Source of the DNA: Capilliphycus salinus
GTDB lineage: Bacteria > Cyanobacteriota > Cyanobacteriia > Cyanobacteriales > Microcoleaceae
DNA length: 64,000 nt
Direction of reading: 5' to 3'
Assembly (NCBI RefSeq): GCF_047276495.1
Contig: NZ_CP178543.1
Coordinates: 2,666,001-2,730,000, forward strand
Both the position numbers and the translations under genes were made by a program. This document shows positions 32,428 through 41,732 of the stretch, one piece after another; the first letter of the stretch is position 1, and every line of letters begins with the position of its first letter. The notes beneath the pieces are model-generated. The model ran no database searches. It worked only from the letters and a program-made list of their open reading frames with translations, and was not told the origin of the DNA.

Positions 32428-33402
32428 ATGGATGGAAGCCTGATTCTGTTTAATATTCTCAACCCCCCGGTGCTGTTTTTTTTCTTAGGGATGTTGGCTG
32501 TTTTTCTAAAATCAGACTTAGAAATTCCTCAACCTCTCCCGAAGTTATTCTCACTTTATCTCCTCTTAGCCATTGGATTTAAAGGCGGATACGAATTAGA
32601 AGAAAGCGGAATTGACGCTCAAATTGCCATAACACTAATTGCAGCGATTGTTATGGCTTGTATTGTACCGGTTTACACCTTCTTTATTTTAAGATTAAAA
32701 CTGGATGCTTACAACTCAGCCGCCATCGCCGCAACATACGGTTCCATCAGTGCAGTCACGTTTATCACCGCCAGTTCTTTTCTGGAAAAACTCAGTATTC
32801 CCTACGGCGGACACATGGTAGCAGCCTTAGCATTAATGGAATCACCCGCCATTATTGTGGGGATTATTTTGGTGCGGTTCTTCGCTCAAAAAGAGTCGGA
32901 CGAAGGCGAGTTTTCTTGGGGTAAAATTCTGCACGAATCTTTTCTCAATGGTTCGGTATTTCTGCTAATCGGAAGCGTTGTAATTGGTGCGTTAACAGGT
33001 GAAAAAGGTTGGGAAAAATTGCAGCCTTTTACTCAGGGAATTTTCTACGGTGCTTTAACGTTCTTCCTCCTCGATATGGGATTAGTTGCAGCCAGACGCA
33101 TCAAAGAACTGAGAAAAACAGGCTCTTTTCTGATTGGTTTTTCTGTGTTTATTCCGGTTGCTAATGCCTTAATTGGGATTGTTGTAGGTAAGGTTTTAGG
33201 GTTTGGCGAAGGAAACACGTTGTTATTCTCAATTTTGTGTGCCAGTGCATCCTATATTGCCGTACCTGCGGCGATGCGAATGACCGTACCCGAAGCCAAT
33301 CCTAGCCTGTACGTTTCTATGGCTTTAGCGTTAACTTTTCCCTTCAATATTATTGTCGGAATTCCTCTGTACTTGGAAATTATTAAACATCTCGGAATTT
33401 AA
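32428..33402 (+). CDS. sbtA: Sodium-dependent bicarbonate transporter SbtA
   Basis: The 324-residue protein has about ten hydrophobic segments in two inverted halves and family stretches such as LAIGFKGGYEL and ASASYIAVPAAMR. SbtA is a high-affinity sodium/bicarbonate symporter of the plasma membrane that feeds the carbon-concentrating mechanism. The central cytoplasmic loop (about 155-175) is short. The sbtB gene follows after 3 bases, then carbonic anhydrase and pcxA, so the whole block is devoted to inorganic carbon and pH handling. Induction by low CO2 is expected from the family. Confidence 0.95.
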   Translation: MDGSLILFNILNPPVLFFFLGMLAVFLKSDLEIPQPLPKLFSLYLLLAIGFKGGYELEESGIDAQIAITLIAAIVMACIVPVYTFFILRLKLDAYNSAAIAATYGSISAVTFITASSFLEKLSIPYGGHMVAALALMESPAIIVGIILVRFFAQKESDEGEFSWGKILHESFLNGSVFLLIGSVVIGALTGEKGWEKLQPFTQGIFYGALTFFLLDMGLVAARRIKELRKTGSFLIGFSVFIPVANALIGIVVGKVLGFGEGNTLLFSILCASASYIAVPAAMRMTVPEANPSLYVSMALALTFPFNIIVGIPLYLEIIKHLGI

Positions 33403-33405
33403 ACT

Positions 33406-33699
33406 ATGCAAGCAGTTAAAAAGGTCGAAATAATCGTTAGTTCGTTGGAAATTCAGGAAGTTCTAGAGGTTTTAACCCAGGCTAATGTTTCCGGATACAC
33501 CGTAATGAATAATACATCCGGAAAAGGAGATCGGGGTGTGGCAAATGATGATCTAGGAACGGTTTTAAGTAACAGTTATATTATGACCGTTTGCACCAAT
33601 GAAAAGCAACTCAATCAAGTTGTAGATGAGGTCACACCTATCCTCAAAAGAGTGGGTGGAGTCTGTCTGGTTACGGATGCAAACTGGGTCTTACATTAA
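33406..33699 (+). CDS. sbtB: SbtB, PII-like regulator of SbtA
   Basis: This 97-residue PII-fold protein is encoded 3 bases after sbtA. SbtB trimers bind adenine nucleotides, including cAMP, and sit on SbtA to control it. The T-loop region (about 36-52) contains NNTSGKGDRG. The protein ends TDANWVLH and lacks the C-terminal Cys-Gly-Pro-x-Gly-Cys redox loop known from some SbtB proteins, so it belongs to the shorter type without that switch. Confidence 0.92.
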   Translation: MQAVKKVEIIVSSLEIQEVLEVLTQANVSGYTVMNNTSGKGDRGVANDDLGTVLSNSYIMTVCTNEKQLNQVVDEVTPILKRVGGVCLVTDANWVLH

Positions 33700-33758
33700 C
33701 TGATTTTTCAGTTGCATAAAACGTTCTCCTTGTCCTCTTTTAGATTGAGATTGAACCC

Positions 33759-34430
33759 ATGCCAATCAACCGAATTATCGCAGGTTTAAATGACTTTCAA
33801 GAAAACTACTTCAAAGCACATCAAGACCTGTTTGAGCGGCTTTCTCACGGTCAGACACCCGAGATATTATTTATTACTTGTTCTGACTCCCGTATCGATC
33901 CAAATCTTCTCACCCAAACCCTACCCGGAGAACTGTTTATTATTCGTAATTTGGGGAATATTATCCCTCCCTACGGTTCACTTAATAGCGAAGGAGCAGG
34001 AATTGAGTATGCTATTCAAGCCTTAGATATTAAGGAAATTATTGTCTGCGGTCACTCCCATTGTGGGAGCATGAAAGGTCTGCTAAAACTCAAGAGTTTA
34101 TCCGATGAAATGCCGTTAGTTTATGACTGGCTCAAACATTTTGCAGAAGCAACCCGCCTCATTATTCGAGATAATTATCACGGATATTCTGACGAAGAAT
34201 TGCTCAAAATTGCCGTTCAAACTAACGTTCTAACCCAGATTGAGAACCTAGAAACCTATCCCGCTATTCGGACTCGACTACACGCGGGTAAACTTCATCT
34301 TCATGCTTGGGTTTATGAAATAGAAAGCGGACAAATTACCGCCTATGACGCGAGTAAAGGTCAATTTGTTCCGTTGATACAAGAATCTTTTCCTGTTCCC
34401 GACCCCCTGGCGGTAATGAACCCAGTTTAG
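33759..34430 (+). CDS. Beta-class carbonic anhydrase
   Basis: The zinc ligands of the beta class are visible: Cys41 with the Asp43-Arg45 dyad in CSDSRIDP, then His99 and Cys102 in CGHSHCGSM. The protein is 223 residues, compact, without a signal peptide or the long C-terminal extension of the carboxysomal CcaA type. It interconverts CO2 and bicarbonate, probably in the cytoplasm or at a membrane face, next to the SbtA transporter. It lies 59 bases after sbtB, likely in the same transcript. Confidence 0.93.
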   Translation: MPINRIIAGLNDFQENYFKAHQDLFERLSHGQTPEILFITCSDSRIDPNLLTQTLPGELFIIRNLGNIIPPYGSLNSEGAGIEYAIQALDIKEIIVCGHSHCGSMKGLLKLKSLSDEMPLVYDWLKHFAEATRLIIRDNYHGYSDEELLKIAVQTNVLTQIENLETYPAIRTRLHAGKLHLHAWVYEIESGQITAYDASKGQFVPLIQESFPVPDPLAVMNPV

Positions 34431-34437
34431 GGTATTT

Positions 34438-34488
34438 GGAGCCGTTTAAACTTGTGATTTTATCTTTTTAATACGGCTCCTATTTTTT
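34438..34488 (+). terminator. Intrinsic terminator-like hairpin after carbonic anhydrase
   Basis: GGAGCCGT (34438-34445) and ACGGCTCC (34473-34480) form an 8-bp stem with a 27-base loop followed by TATTTTTT. It separates the sbtAB-anhydrase genes from pcxA, which may be read through or transcribed independently. Confidence 0.55.
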
Positions 34489-34513
34489 GACATCATTGTG
34501 TATTTACAAAGCC

Positions 34514-35812
34514 ATGAACAGTGCAATTATTAAATCAAATTATCATCAAAGCAATCGATTTCAACAATCCTTAGAAAGCGGTAAGTCTTGGTTTTTCCAA
34601 ACCGCAGAAAGAGCCTTAGAACAAGCTTATCAAGCCGCACTGAGAATTAAAACTATAGAAGAAGATCATTTTGGAGGACAACAGGTTTCCGCGAAAACTT
34701 CAATTTATACTCAAAATGTATTAAATTACTTTGTTGATGATGTTAAGAAGAATCTGCGAGTGATTCGTTTGAGAGTTACGGAGTTTAAATGGAGTCGTTC
34801 TCTGGGGACATCATCCAATCTTGAAATCTTAGAAAAACTCCGATTTATTGATGAAATTTTAGAGCGATATAAAAAAGCCAATTTTTTTCAAAAAGACGAA
34901 CTGACTATTGATGCAACTTTCAAACCCATTAAACCGGAAAATAAACCCAAAATGTCTTCTAAACATAAACTTTCACCCGCAGATTTTTACACCGTAGAAC
35001 AGAAAGAAAACATCAACAAACCCGCAGGAGTTTTACCTCGTTCTATCGGACGAACCGTTGAAAAAATCAAAATGGGTCTGAATGAAGACTCTGAAGAAGA
35101 ATTAATGAAAAATTTCAGAGCCAATAAAAAACAGACCAAAACGGCGATCAATTTTTTAATCTTATTAATCTGTCTTCCCTTATTAATGCAGCTTACGTCT
35201 AAACATTTTATTTTTTATCCCTTGGTTCAACAGTATCGCAACAGTCATGCTGTGGATATTTTTATTAACCCCGAAATGAAAGCCGAAGCCATTCACGAAC
35301 TCGAAGAATTTGAAGAAAGCTTAAAATTTGAACATTTACTTTATAACTCTCCCGAAATTTCCCCAACAGTCTCCGAAGAAAAAATTCATCACAAAGCCGA
35401 GGAAGTCGCAGAAGAATTTAGCAATAAAAGCAGCGAAGCCATTAGTAATATTTTTGCGGATTTAATGGGACTCGCAACTTTTGCTTTAGTTATGATTTTT
35501 AACCAACGGGGGTTGAACGCTTTTAAAGCTTTTCTCGGAAATGTTATCTATGATTTGAGCGATAGTGCGAAAGCATTTATCCTAATTTTATTCACCGATA
35601 TTTTTGTCGGCTTTCACTCGCCGCACGGTTGGGAAGTGCTATTAGAAGGAGCGGCGAATCACTTTGGTATTGCGGCGAACCATAACTTTATTTTTCTGTT
35701 TATTGCCACATTTCCCGTGATTTTAGACACTATTTTTAAATATTGGATTTTCCGCTATCTCAATCAAATTTCACCCTCGGCTGTGGCGACGCTCAAAAAT
35801 ATGAACGAATAA
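34514..35812 (+). CDS. pcxA: Proton extrusion protein PcxA (CotA/CemA family)
   Basis: The protein has a long cytoplasmic N-terminal region of about 210 residues and a membrane C-terminal half with helices near residues 213-233 and 310-420. Motifs such as FYPLVQQYR and SPHGWEVLLEG are characteristic of CemA/PcxA. The family is required for light-induced, sodium-dependent proton extrusion and supports inorganic carbon uptake, which fits the neighbouring sbtA, sbtB and anhydrase genes. I place the start at ATG 34514 (MNSAIIK); an upstream TTG would add nine residues and no clear ribosome-binding site supports either. Confidence 0.92.
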   Translation: MNSAIIKSNYHQSNRFQQSLESGKSWFFQTAERALEQAYQAALRIKTIEEDHFGGQQVSAKTSIYTQNVLNYFVDDVKKNLRVIRLRVTEFKWSRSLGTSSNLEILEKLRFIDEILERYKKANFFQKDELTIDATFKPIKPENKPKMSSKHKLSPADFYTVEQKENINKPAGVLPRSIGRTVEKIKMGLNEDSEEELMKNFRANKKQTKTAINFLILLICLPLLMQLTSKHFIFYPLVQQYRNSHAVDIFINPEMKAEAIHELEEFEESLKFEHLLYNSPEISPTVSEEKIHHKAEEVAEEFSNKSSEAISNIFADLMGLATFALVMIFNQRGLNAFKAFLGNVIYDLSDSAKAFILILFTDIFVGFHSPHGWEVLLEGAANHFGIAANHNFIFLFIATFPVILDTIFKYWIFRYLNQISPSAVATLKNMNE

Positions 35813-35927
35813 GTCAAACCGGCGATAGAATACTTGAAGTTTTATGAGGAAATCAAAAATACAAATGTCAGGCGATCGCAAAAATGCTATAGTGCATTAA
35901 ACAGCAACAATCGGAGAAATTGTACCA

Positions 35928-36770
35928 ATGGCAATTATTCATCCGAATGAACTCGGTATTACTTCACTTCCTGATCATACTCAATTACCGGAGTCTGATG
36001 GTACATTTGTGAAAAATTTCCAAGAACATCCCCAGAGTATTCTATTAACCGATTCTATCCGATCTACCCTAGATCAACTTCATCCTGACGGACGATATGC
36101 CATTGGTCAAGATTGTGGCATTTATTGGCGACTAACAGAACCGCCAGAGCGAGGCGCCGAAGCACCCGACTGGTTTTATGTTCCCAATGTTAAGCCGTTA
36201 GTTAATGGAGAAGTGCGACGTTCTTATGTATTGTGGCACGAATATGTTGCCCCTTTAATTGTATTAGAATTTGTTACCCCCCTCGTTCCCCCCTACAGGA
36301 GGGAAGATAAGGAAAAGTATTTGTTAAACAACGGTTCGGAAGAACGGGATAAAACCCCACCCGCCTCTTTAGTTAATGGGGATGGAAAAGCGGGGAAATT
36401 TTGGGTCTATGAACAAGCTATCCGAGTCCCTTTTTATGGCATTTACGAAGTCAAAAAAGCCTCGATAGAAATGTATCATTTAGTCGAAAACCATTATGAA
36501 CAGTTAGAACCCAACGAACGCAATCATTATCCTATCTCTCAAATGGGTGTAGAATTAGGAATTTGGCAGGGACGTTATGCTAATATGGATTTACCCTGGT
36601 TGCGGTGGTGGGATAGCGAAGGGAATTTGTTATTAACCGGAGAAGAACGAGCCGAAGTTGAACGACAACGCGCCGAAAACGAACGACAACGCGCCGAAGT
36701 TGAACGACAACGCGCCGACAGACTAGCCGAAAAATTGCGAGAAATGGGAATTAATCCCGATGAATTATAG
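35928..36770 (+). CDS. Uma2 family putative endonuclease (DUF820)
   Basis: The protein has the Uma2 fold elements PDWFYVPNV, LIVLEFVTP and GKFWVYEQAIRVPFYGIYEV, a PD-(D/E)xK-like nuclease core that is greatly expanded in cyanobacteria. The activity is unproven. Between LEFV and KFWVYE it carries about 45 residues where related proteins, as I recall them, are shorter, including a Lys/Glu/Asn-rich stretch, so a small in-frame insertion is possible. The C-terminus (about 243-272) is a coiled coil made of repeated RAEVERQ heptads, encoded by short direct DNA repeats. Confidence 0.85.
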   Translation: MAIIHPNELGITSLPDHTQLPESDGTFVKNFQEHPQSILLTDSIRSTLDQLHPDGRYAIGQDCGIYWRLTEPPERGAEAPDWFYVPNVKPLVNGEVRRSYVLWHEYVAPLIVLEFVTPLVPPYRREDKEKYLLNNGSEERDKTPPASLVNGDGKAGKFWVYEQAIRVPFYGIYEVKKASIEMYHLVENHYEQLEPNERNHYPISQMGVELGIWQGRYANMDLPWLRWWDSEGNLLLTGEERAEVERQRAENERQRAEVERQRADRLAEKLREMGINPDEL

Positions 36771-36818
36771 CCGCAGAGTAATCTTAAATGAGTAAAGGTT
36801 TGGGGGATAATTTAACCG

Positions 36819-39656
36819 ATGGTAAACTTATTGCTAAAATCTCTAACAATTCTGCCCGTTTTGGGCATATTTTCATCCGCAGCAACGGCGCAGGTTATCC
36901 CGGACCAAACCTTACCGAATAATACTACAGTCACCCCAGAAGGTAATATTTTTAGAGTCGAAGGCGGAACCCAAGCCGGCGGAAATTTATTTCACAGTTT
37001 CCAAGACTTTTCTATCCAAACCGGGAGCGGTGTTTTCTTCAACAATGCCGTTGATATTCAAAACATTATCAGTCGGGTAACGGGAGGAAATCTATCATTA
37101 ATCGACGGATTAATTCAAGCCAACGGCGCCGCCAACTTATTTTTAATCAACCCCAACGGAATAATTTTCGGCCCAAATGCCCAACTCAATATCGGCGGTT
37201 CATTTGTTAGCAGTACCGCCAACAGTTTAATCTTCAACGACGGACAAGTTTTCAGCGCCATTAATCCCCAAAACCCGCCTTTACTCAGCGTAAATGTTCC
37301 CATTGGTTTACAATTCGGTTCAACTCCGAGCGCCATTACCAACCGTTCCCAAGCCATCGGAATTGGTCTAGATAGAAATCCCGCCCCCACCGGTTTACAA
37401 GTTCAACCCGGACAAAATATTACATTAGTCGGGGGAAATATTAACTTAGAAGGCGGAAATCTGACCGCTTTTGGAGGTACAATAGAATTGGGAACCGTGA
37501 ACAATGGCTTTTGGCAGTTGGGAAACGGAACTTCTTTCAATTCTGCCGCTTCCGGACAGATTTTATTATCAGAAAATAGCCAAGTCACAACCAACGGTTT
37601 AAGTGGCGGCGCCATCAACTTACAAAGTGGAAAGATTACCCTAACAAACGGTTCGGGACTCGCCGCAAACACCTTAGGAGATTTTGACGGTCAAGGCATT
37701 AATATTCAAGGTTTTGAGGTCAATATTCAAAATCAAGCCTTTGTCTCCGCTTCCGCTTTGCAAGGTCGGGGTGCGGGTGGGGGAATTAATATTAACGCAG
37801 ACAAAGTAACCCTAACCGGAACCGTTCCCTTTCAACTGGTTTCTCAACTGTTAGCTTTCGCCGACCCCCAACAAGCCGAGTCCGTCACATTTGACCCGTT
37901 AAAACCCCCGGATGGTTTGTATAGCCTCAGCGGAGGAGAAGGGAAGGCGGGAAATGTTACAATAAACGCAAATCAGTTAATTGTCCGCAACGGCGCCGGA
38001 ATTTTGACCACCGCTTTTGGTCCGGGGAGAGGCGGAAATATTACCCTCAACGTTCAGTCCGCCGAACTCAGCAACGGTTCTCTCATTGTTACCGGAACCG
38101 TCGGCGCCGGTGACGCGGGTGATTTAGAAATCAACGCCAACCAACTGCGAGTTATCGAAGGAACATCACTCAGTACAACCCCCAACAGTGCCACAGAAGA
38201 AGGTGCGGGCGGAGACGTTACTGTTAACGCCGATTTTGTCGAACTCAGCGGCACCCCCGCAGGCGCTTTAGTTCCCGCCGGCATTTTTACGGCGACATTG
38301 GGGTTGGGGAATGCGGGAAATTTAACCATCAACGCCCGACAACTGCGAGTGACAGACGGCGCCCAAGTTTCCAGTTCCGCATCCGGCGCCGGAGAAGGGG
38401 GAGACCTGACCGTCAACGCCACAGAGATTGAATTAAGCGGAATTGCGCCCGATGGTCAGTTTGTTACCGGTTTGTTAACGTCTTCGTCGCTGTTGACCGT
38501 TCAAGGACAGCAAGGAATGGCTTCTGCTGGCGATTTAACCGTTAATACGAGTCGGTTGGTGGTCCGTGATGGCGCTCAAATTTCGGCGGCTACAGGGGGC
38601 GAGGGAACCGCCGGAAATTTAACGATTAACGCTTCTGAATCGATAGAGGTGATTGGGATAGCCACGAATGCAGACCCCATTGTGGAATCGGTTTCTTTTG
38701 GGGTGGTTGGGGATGGGATTCTTCCCAGTGCGATTGATTCTAATACCAGCGGGGAGGGGAATGCAGGCAATTTAAACTTGGCCACAAATCGTTTAACGAT
38801 ACGGGATGGGGCGGAAGTCGGCGTGCGGGGAACCCGTCAGGGGTCGGCGGGGAACTTAAATATTACCGCAAATTCGATTATATTGGATAATCAAGGGGCG
38901 ATTAGCGCTTCGACGGTTTCGGGGAGTCTGGGAAATATTACCCTGCAAACCGATACCTTAGAGTTGCGGGGAGAAAGTCGGATTACCACCAATTCGGGAA
39001 CGGCCGACGGGGGTAATATTAATATTAATACTCGGACGTTAATTGCGGTTGAAAATAGCGATATTACCGCGAATGCTCAACAGGGACGGGGGGGCGCCGT
39101 TCGGATTAATGCTGAAGGCGTCTTCGGGACTGAGTTTCGCCAACAGACGACTCCGAAAAGTGATATTACCGCAACTAGCGAGTTGGGGGCGGAATTTAGC
39201 GGCGTGGTTGAGATTAATCGCCCGGAAACCGATGCAAATTCGGCTTTGGCAGAGTTGCCGACAACGATTATTGATCCTAGCACGTTGGTGGTCGCCGGTT
39301 GTGCGAGTTTTGCTGACAGCGAGTTTATTGTTACCGGACGGGGGGGTTTACCTCCGAGTCCGAGTGATTCTCTCAGCAGCGATGCGGTGATTGTCGATTG
39401 GATAGATGCGGTGATTCGCCCCGATTTGAATCCAAAATCCCCGAGAAATAACCGCCAACGCTCCTTAGAAGTTACTCCTGATTCAACGACTCGCCAAACA
39501 ACCCTGGTTGAAGCCCAAGGTTGGGTTGTTCGTCCCAATGGCAGCGTTGAACTGGTCGCCGTTCCTCCTGATACTACACCCCATCGTTCCGGATTGCAAC
39601 CCGTTCGGTGTCAGGGTTTCTTGAAATCTCCTCCATCCAACTCCCCAGAGGGATAG
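36819..39656 (+). CDS. Two-partner secretion exoprotein (filamentous haemagglutinin-like, TpsA)
   Basis: A signal peptide (about 1-24, cleavage after ATA or AQ) is followed by a TPS domain (about 27-165) with NIISRVTGG and the NPNGIIFG motif recognised by TpsB outer-membrane transporters. The rest is a right-handed beta-helix built from repeats like AGNLTINARQLRVTDGAQVS. The C-terminal CASFADSEFIVTGRGGLPPSP region is typical of cyanobacterial members. The protein should be exported to the cell surface as an adhesin or sheath component. No tpsB partner gene is seen in the window. Confidence 0.93.
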   Translation: MVNLLLKSLTILPVLGIFSSAATAQVIPDQTLPNNTTVTPEGNIFRVEGGTQAGGNLFHSFQDFSIQTGSGVFFNNAVDIQNIISRVTGGNLSLIDGLIQANGAANLFLINPNGIIFGPNAQLNIGGSFVSSTANSLIFNDGQVFSAINPQNPPLLSVNVPIGLQFGSTPSAITNRSQAIGIGLDRNPAPTGLQVQPGQNITLVGGNINLEGGNLTAFGGTIELGTVNNGFWQLGNGTSFNSAASGQILLSENSQVTTNGLSGGAINLQSGKITLTNGSGLAANTLGDFDGQGINIQGFEVNIQNQAFVSASALQGRGAGGGININADKVTLTGTVPFQLVSQLLAFADPQQAESVTFDPLKPPDGLYSLSGGEGKAGNVTINANQLIVRNGAGILTTAFGPGRGGNITLNVQSAELSNGSLIVTGTVGAGDAGDLEINANQLRVIEGTSLSTTPNSATEEGAGGDVTVNADFVELSGTPAGALVPAGIFTATLGLGNAGNLTINARQLRVTDGAQVSSSASGAGEGGDLTVNATEIELSGIAPDGQFVTGLLTSSSLLTVQGQQGMASAGDLTVNTSRLVVRDGAQISAATGGEGTAGNLTINASESIEVIGIATNADPIVESVSFGVVGDGILPSAIDSNTSGEGNAGNLNLATNRLTIRDGAEVGVRGTRQGSAGNLNITANSIILDNQGAISASTVSGSLGNITLQTDTLELRGESRITTNSGTADGGNININTRTLIAVENSDITANAQQGRGGAVRINAEGVFGTEFRQQTTPKSDITATSELGAEFSGVVEINRPETDANSALAELPTTIIDPSTLVVAGCASFADSEFIVTGRGGLPPSPSDSLSSDAVIVDWIDAVIRPDLNPKSPRNNRQRSLEVTPDSTTRQTTLVEAQGWVVRPNGSVELVAVPPDTTPHRSGLQPVRCQGFLKSPPSNSPEG

Positions 39657-39739
39657 AATTTACAGCCATTTTTGTCTATGATAAAGCAGTCTAACTGCTG
39701 GGGATGTTTATCAATTATTGAATTCATCTTTTCAGCGTT

Positions 39740-39811
39740 ATGCGTCTGATATTAGTTTTTTTTCTGGGGTTTTGCTTTTTTTGCTGTGGTTGGATTGGGA
39801 GACATCTTGAA
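39740..39811 (+). pseudogene. Out-of-frame signal-peptide-like leader of the 5'-nucleotidase gene
   Basis: An ATG at 39740 opens a hydrophobic leader (MRLILVFFLGFCFF...) that stops after 24 residues. It lies in a different frame from the downstream enzyme. Removing one T from the T8 (39756-39763) or T7 (39776-39782) run would fuse it to the enzyme and create a normal signal peptide. It is therefore likely the real N-terminus, split by a frameshift or a sequencing error. Confidence 0.55.
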
Positions 39812-41465
39812 TAGTTTTTCTGAGACTAAAACGATTACAATTTTACAAACCAGCGACCTACACGGTTATCTCATGCCTTGGGATTATTATACCCATCAAC
39901 CGGCCGAGTTGGGAGTCGCGAAAATTGCCACTTTGATTGAACAAGAACGGGCTGAACATCCCGATTTAATTTTAATTGATAATGGGGATACAATTCAAGG
40001 AACGCCCCTGGCTTATTATTACAATACCATCGAGACTCAATCTCCTCATCCGATAGCATTGGCGTTTAATACTTTGGGGTTTGATGCGGTCTCTCTGGGA
40101 AATCACGATTTTGATTTTGGAATGGAGGTGTTGTCTCGTTGGATTCATCAATTAGATGCGCCCGTTGTTTGTGCTAATCTGATTACACCCGATGGGATTC
40201 CCGCTTTTAAACCTTATCTTCTCAAAACAGTAGACGGGGTAAAAGTGGGCATTTTGGGCTTGACCACTCCCGCCGTTAAAAATTGGCTTCCTCCCGAAAA
40301 TTTTGGCGAACTTTCGTTGATTGACCCGCTGAAAACCGCTCATAAATATGTGCCGGAAATGCGACAGCAAGGCGCTGATATTGTGATTGTTGCTCAACAT
40401 ACCGGTTGGACGAAAACCCCCCAAGATTATCGTTCAAATCCCGAGGCTTGGTTAAATCCTATTGAAACTTGGAAAAATACGGGCGCAACGGTTAATGAAA
40501 ATATCACGATAGAATTGGCTGAAAAAGTGCCGGACATTGATATTATTCTCGCCGGACACTCTCATGTTAATGTGCCGAAAGCTGTTATTAATGATGTGGT
40601 CATTGCCGAACCCTATTACTGGGGAAAGGCTCTTAGTAAATATACGGTTAAACTGGGACTTCAAAACAAAAAATGGCGGGTTATTGATAAAGATGCAACC
40701 AATTTATCAGTGAAAGATATTCAGCCCTCGCCCTCTTTTGTTCGGCTTTTGCAGCCCTATCACCAGCAAGTTTTAAATTATCTCAATCAACCCATTGGCG
40801 AAGCAAAATCCGATTTTGTCGGCGGAATCGCAGCCCGTTTTCACGGGAGCGCTTTGGCTCATTTTATTAATACCATACAGCGGTCTGCGGCCGAGTCTAT
40901 GGGCTATTCTGTGGATTTATCTTTGACTTCTATTTTTACCGATACCGGTCGGATAAACGCCGGAGAAATTACGCTCCGAGATGCTTACAGTATTTATGTT
41001 TATGATAATCGTTTATTTATTCTTGAAATAACCGGGGAGATTTTGCGGCGGGCGCTCGAAAAAAATGCGGCTTATTTTAAACAAGTGAATCCCGATGCTT
41101 TACCGGAGAATCCTGAAGAATTGATTGCCGAAAATAAAGCCGATTACAATTGGGATATTTATCACGGAATCGATTATACTATTGATATTACTAAACCTGT
41201 GGGTCAACGGATTACTCGCCTTCTCCTCCGGGGTAAACCGATTTCACCTGACCAAGTTTTGCTTCTGGCGCTTAACAATTATCGTGGACTTGGGGGCGGT
41301 GATTATCGAATGTTTCAAGAAGCAAAGGTTCTTGAAAAATCTACTTTCGAGATTCGAGATTTGATTGCTGAATATATAATCAGACAAGAAACAATTCATC
41401 CTCAAGACTTTGAAATGGATAATCTAGAAATTATCCCGAATCTCTACAATTACTACTTTGGATAG
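39786..41465 (+). CDS. 5'-nucleotidase / cyclic-nucleotide phosphodiesterase family protein (UshA/CpdB-like)
   Basis: The N-terminal metallophosphoesterase domain has all metal motifs: TSDLHG, DNGDTIQG, GNHDFD, AQHTGW and AGHSHV. The C-terminal half (about 330-520) is the 5'-nucleotidase substrate-binding domain with GGGDYRMF. Such enzymes hydrolyse nucleotides or 2',3'-cyclic nucleotides outside the cytoplasmic membrane and recover phosphate and nucleosides. They normally have a signal peptide, but the open frame starts at a GTG (39786) without one. A signal-peptide-like leader sits just upstream in another frame, across two long T-runs. The native start is probably 39740. Confidence 0.88.
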   Translation: MVGLGDILNSFSETKTITILQTSDLHGYLMPWDYYTHQPAELGVAKIATLIEQERAEHPDLILIDNGDTIQGTPLAYYYNTIETQSPHPIALAFNTLGFDAVSLGNHDFDFGMEVLSRWIHQLDAPVVCANLITPDGIPAFKPYLLKTVDGVKVGILGLTTPAVKNWLPPENFGELSLIDPLKTAHKYVPEMRQQGADIVIVAQHTGWTKTPQDYRSNPEAWLNPIETWKNTGATVNENITIELAEKVPDIDIILAGHSHVNVPKAVINDVVIAEPYYWGKALSKYTVKLGLQNKKWRVIDKDATNLSVKDIQPSPSFVRLLQPYHQQVLNYLNQPIGEAKSDFVGGIAARFHGSALAHFINTIQRSAAESMGYSVDLSLTSIFTDTGRINAGEITLRDAYSIYVYDNRLFILEITGEILRRALEKNAAYFKQVNPDALPENPEELIAENKADYNWDIYHGIDYTIDITKPVGQRITRLLLRGKPISPDQVLLLALNNYRGLGGGDYRMFQEAKVLEKSTFEIRDLIAEYIIRQETIHPQDFEMDNLEIIPNLYNYYFG

Positions 41466-41561
41466 ATGTCAATTTTAGAAGAAATGTCCAAGCTCGCACT
41501 GGGTTTGCTATTCACACCAATTATAGCCGAAATTATACAAAAGAAACATCGGGTTTTTTAG
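41466..41561 (+). CDS. Possible 31-residue small membrane protein
   Basis: An ATG immediately after the stop codon of the 5'-nucleotidase-like gene opens a 31-codon frame with a hydrophobic centre (LALGLLFTPIIAEII) and a basic end (QKKHRVF). Direct abutment would allow translational coupling. There is no homologue I recognise, so it may be a chance frame. Confidence 0.2.
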   Translation: MSILEEMSKLALGLLFTPIIAEIIQKKHRVF

Positions 41562-41732
41562 GGTTATCTATTGACAAAAAATAAAAAGGTCTATACAATA
41601 AGAATAAGCAGAGTAAATCCTGTTTTTAAAAACTGAGTTCAACCTGGACGAACGATGCTTAGATTTGCTTGCGTAGTCTCGCTGTCTTTAGGTTGGGCTT
41701 TTATGCTAGAACTAGCTTATGGAGGAACTTTG

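Noticed and set aside
38054..39538. Minus-strand frames inside the TPS exoprotein gene
   Set aside because: They are antisense to a strongly supported beta-helix protein; Pro/Ser-rich products arise from the repeats.
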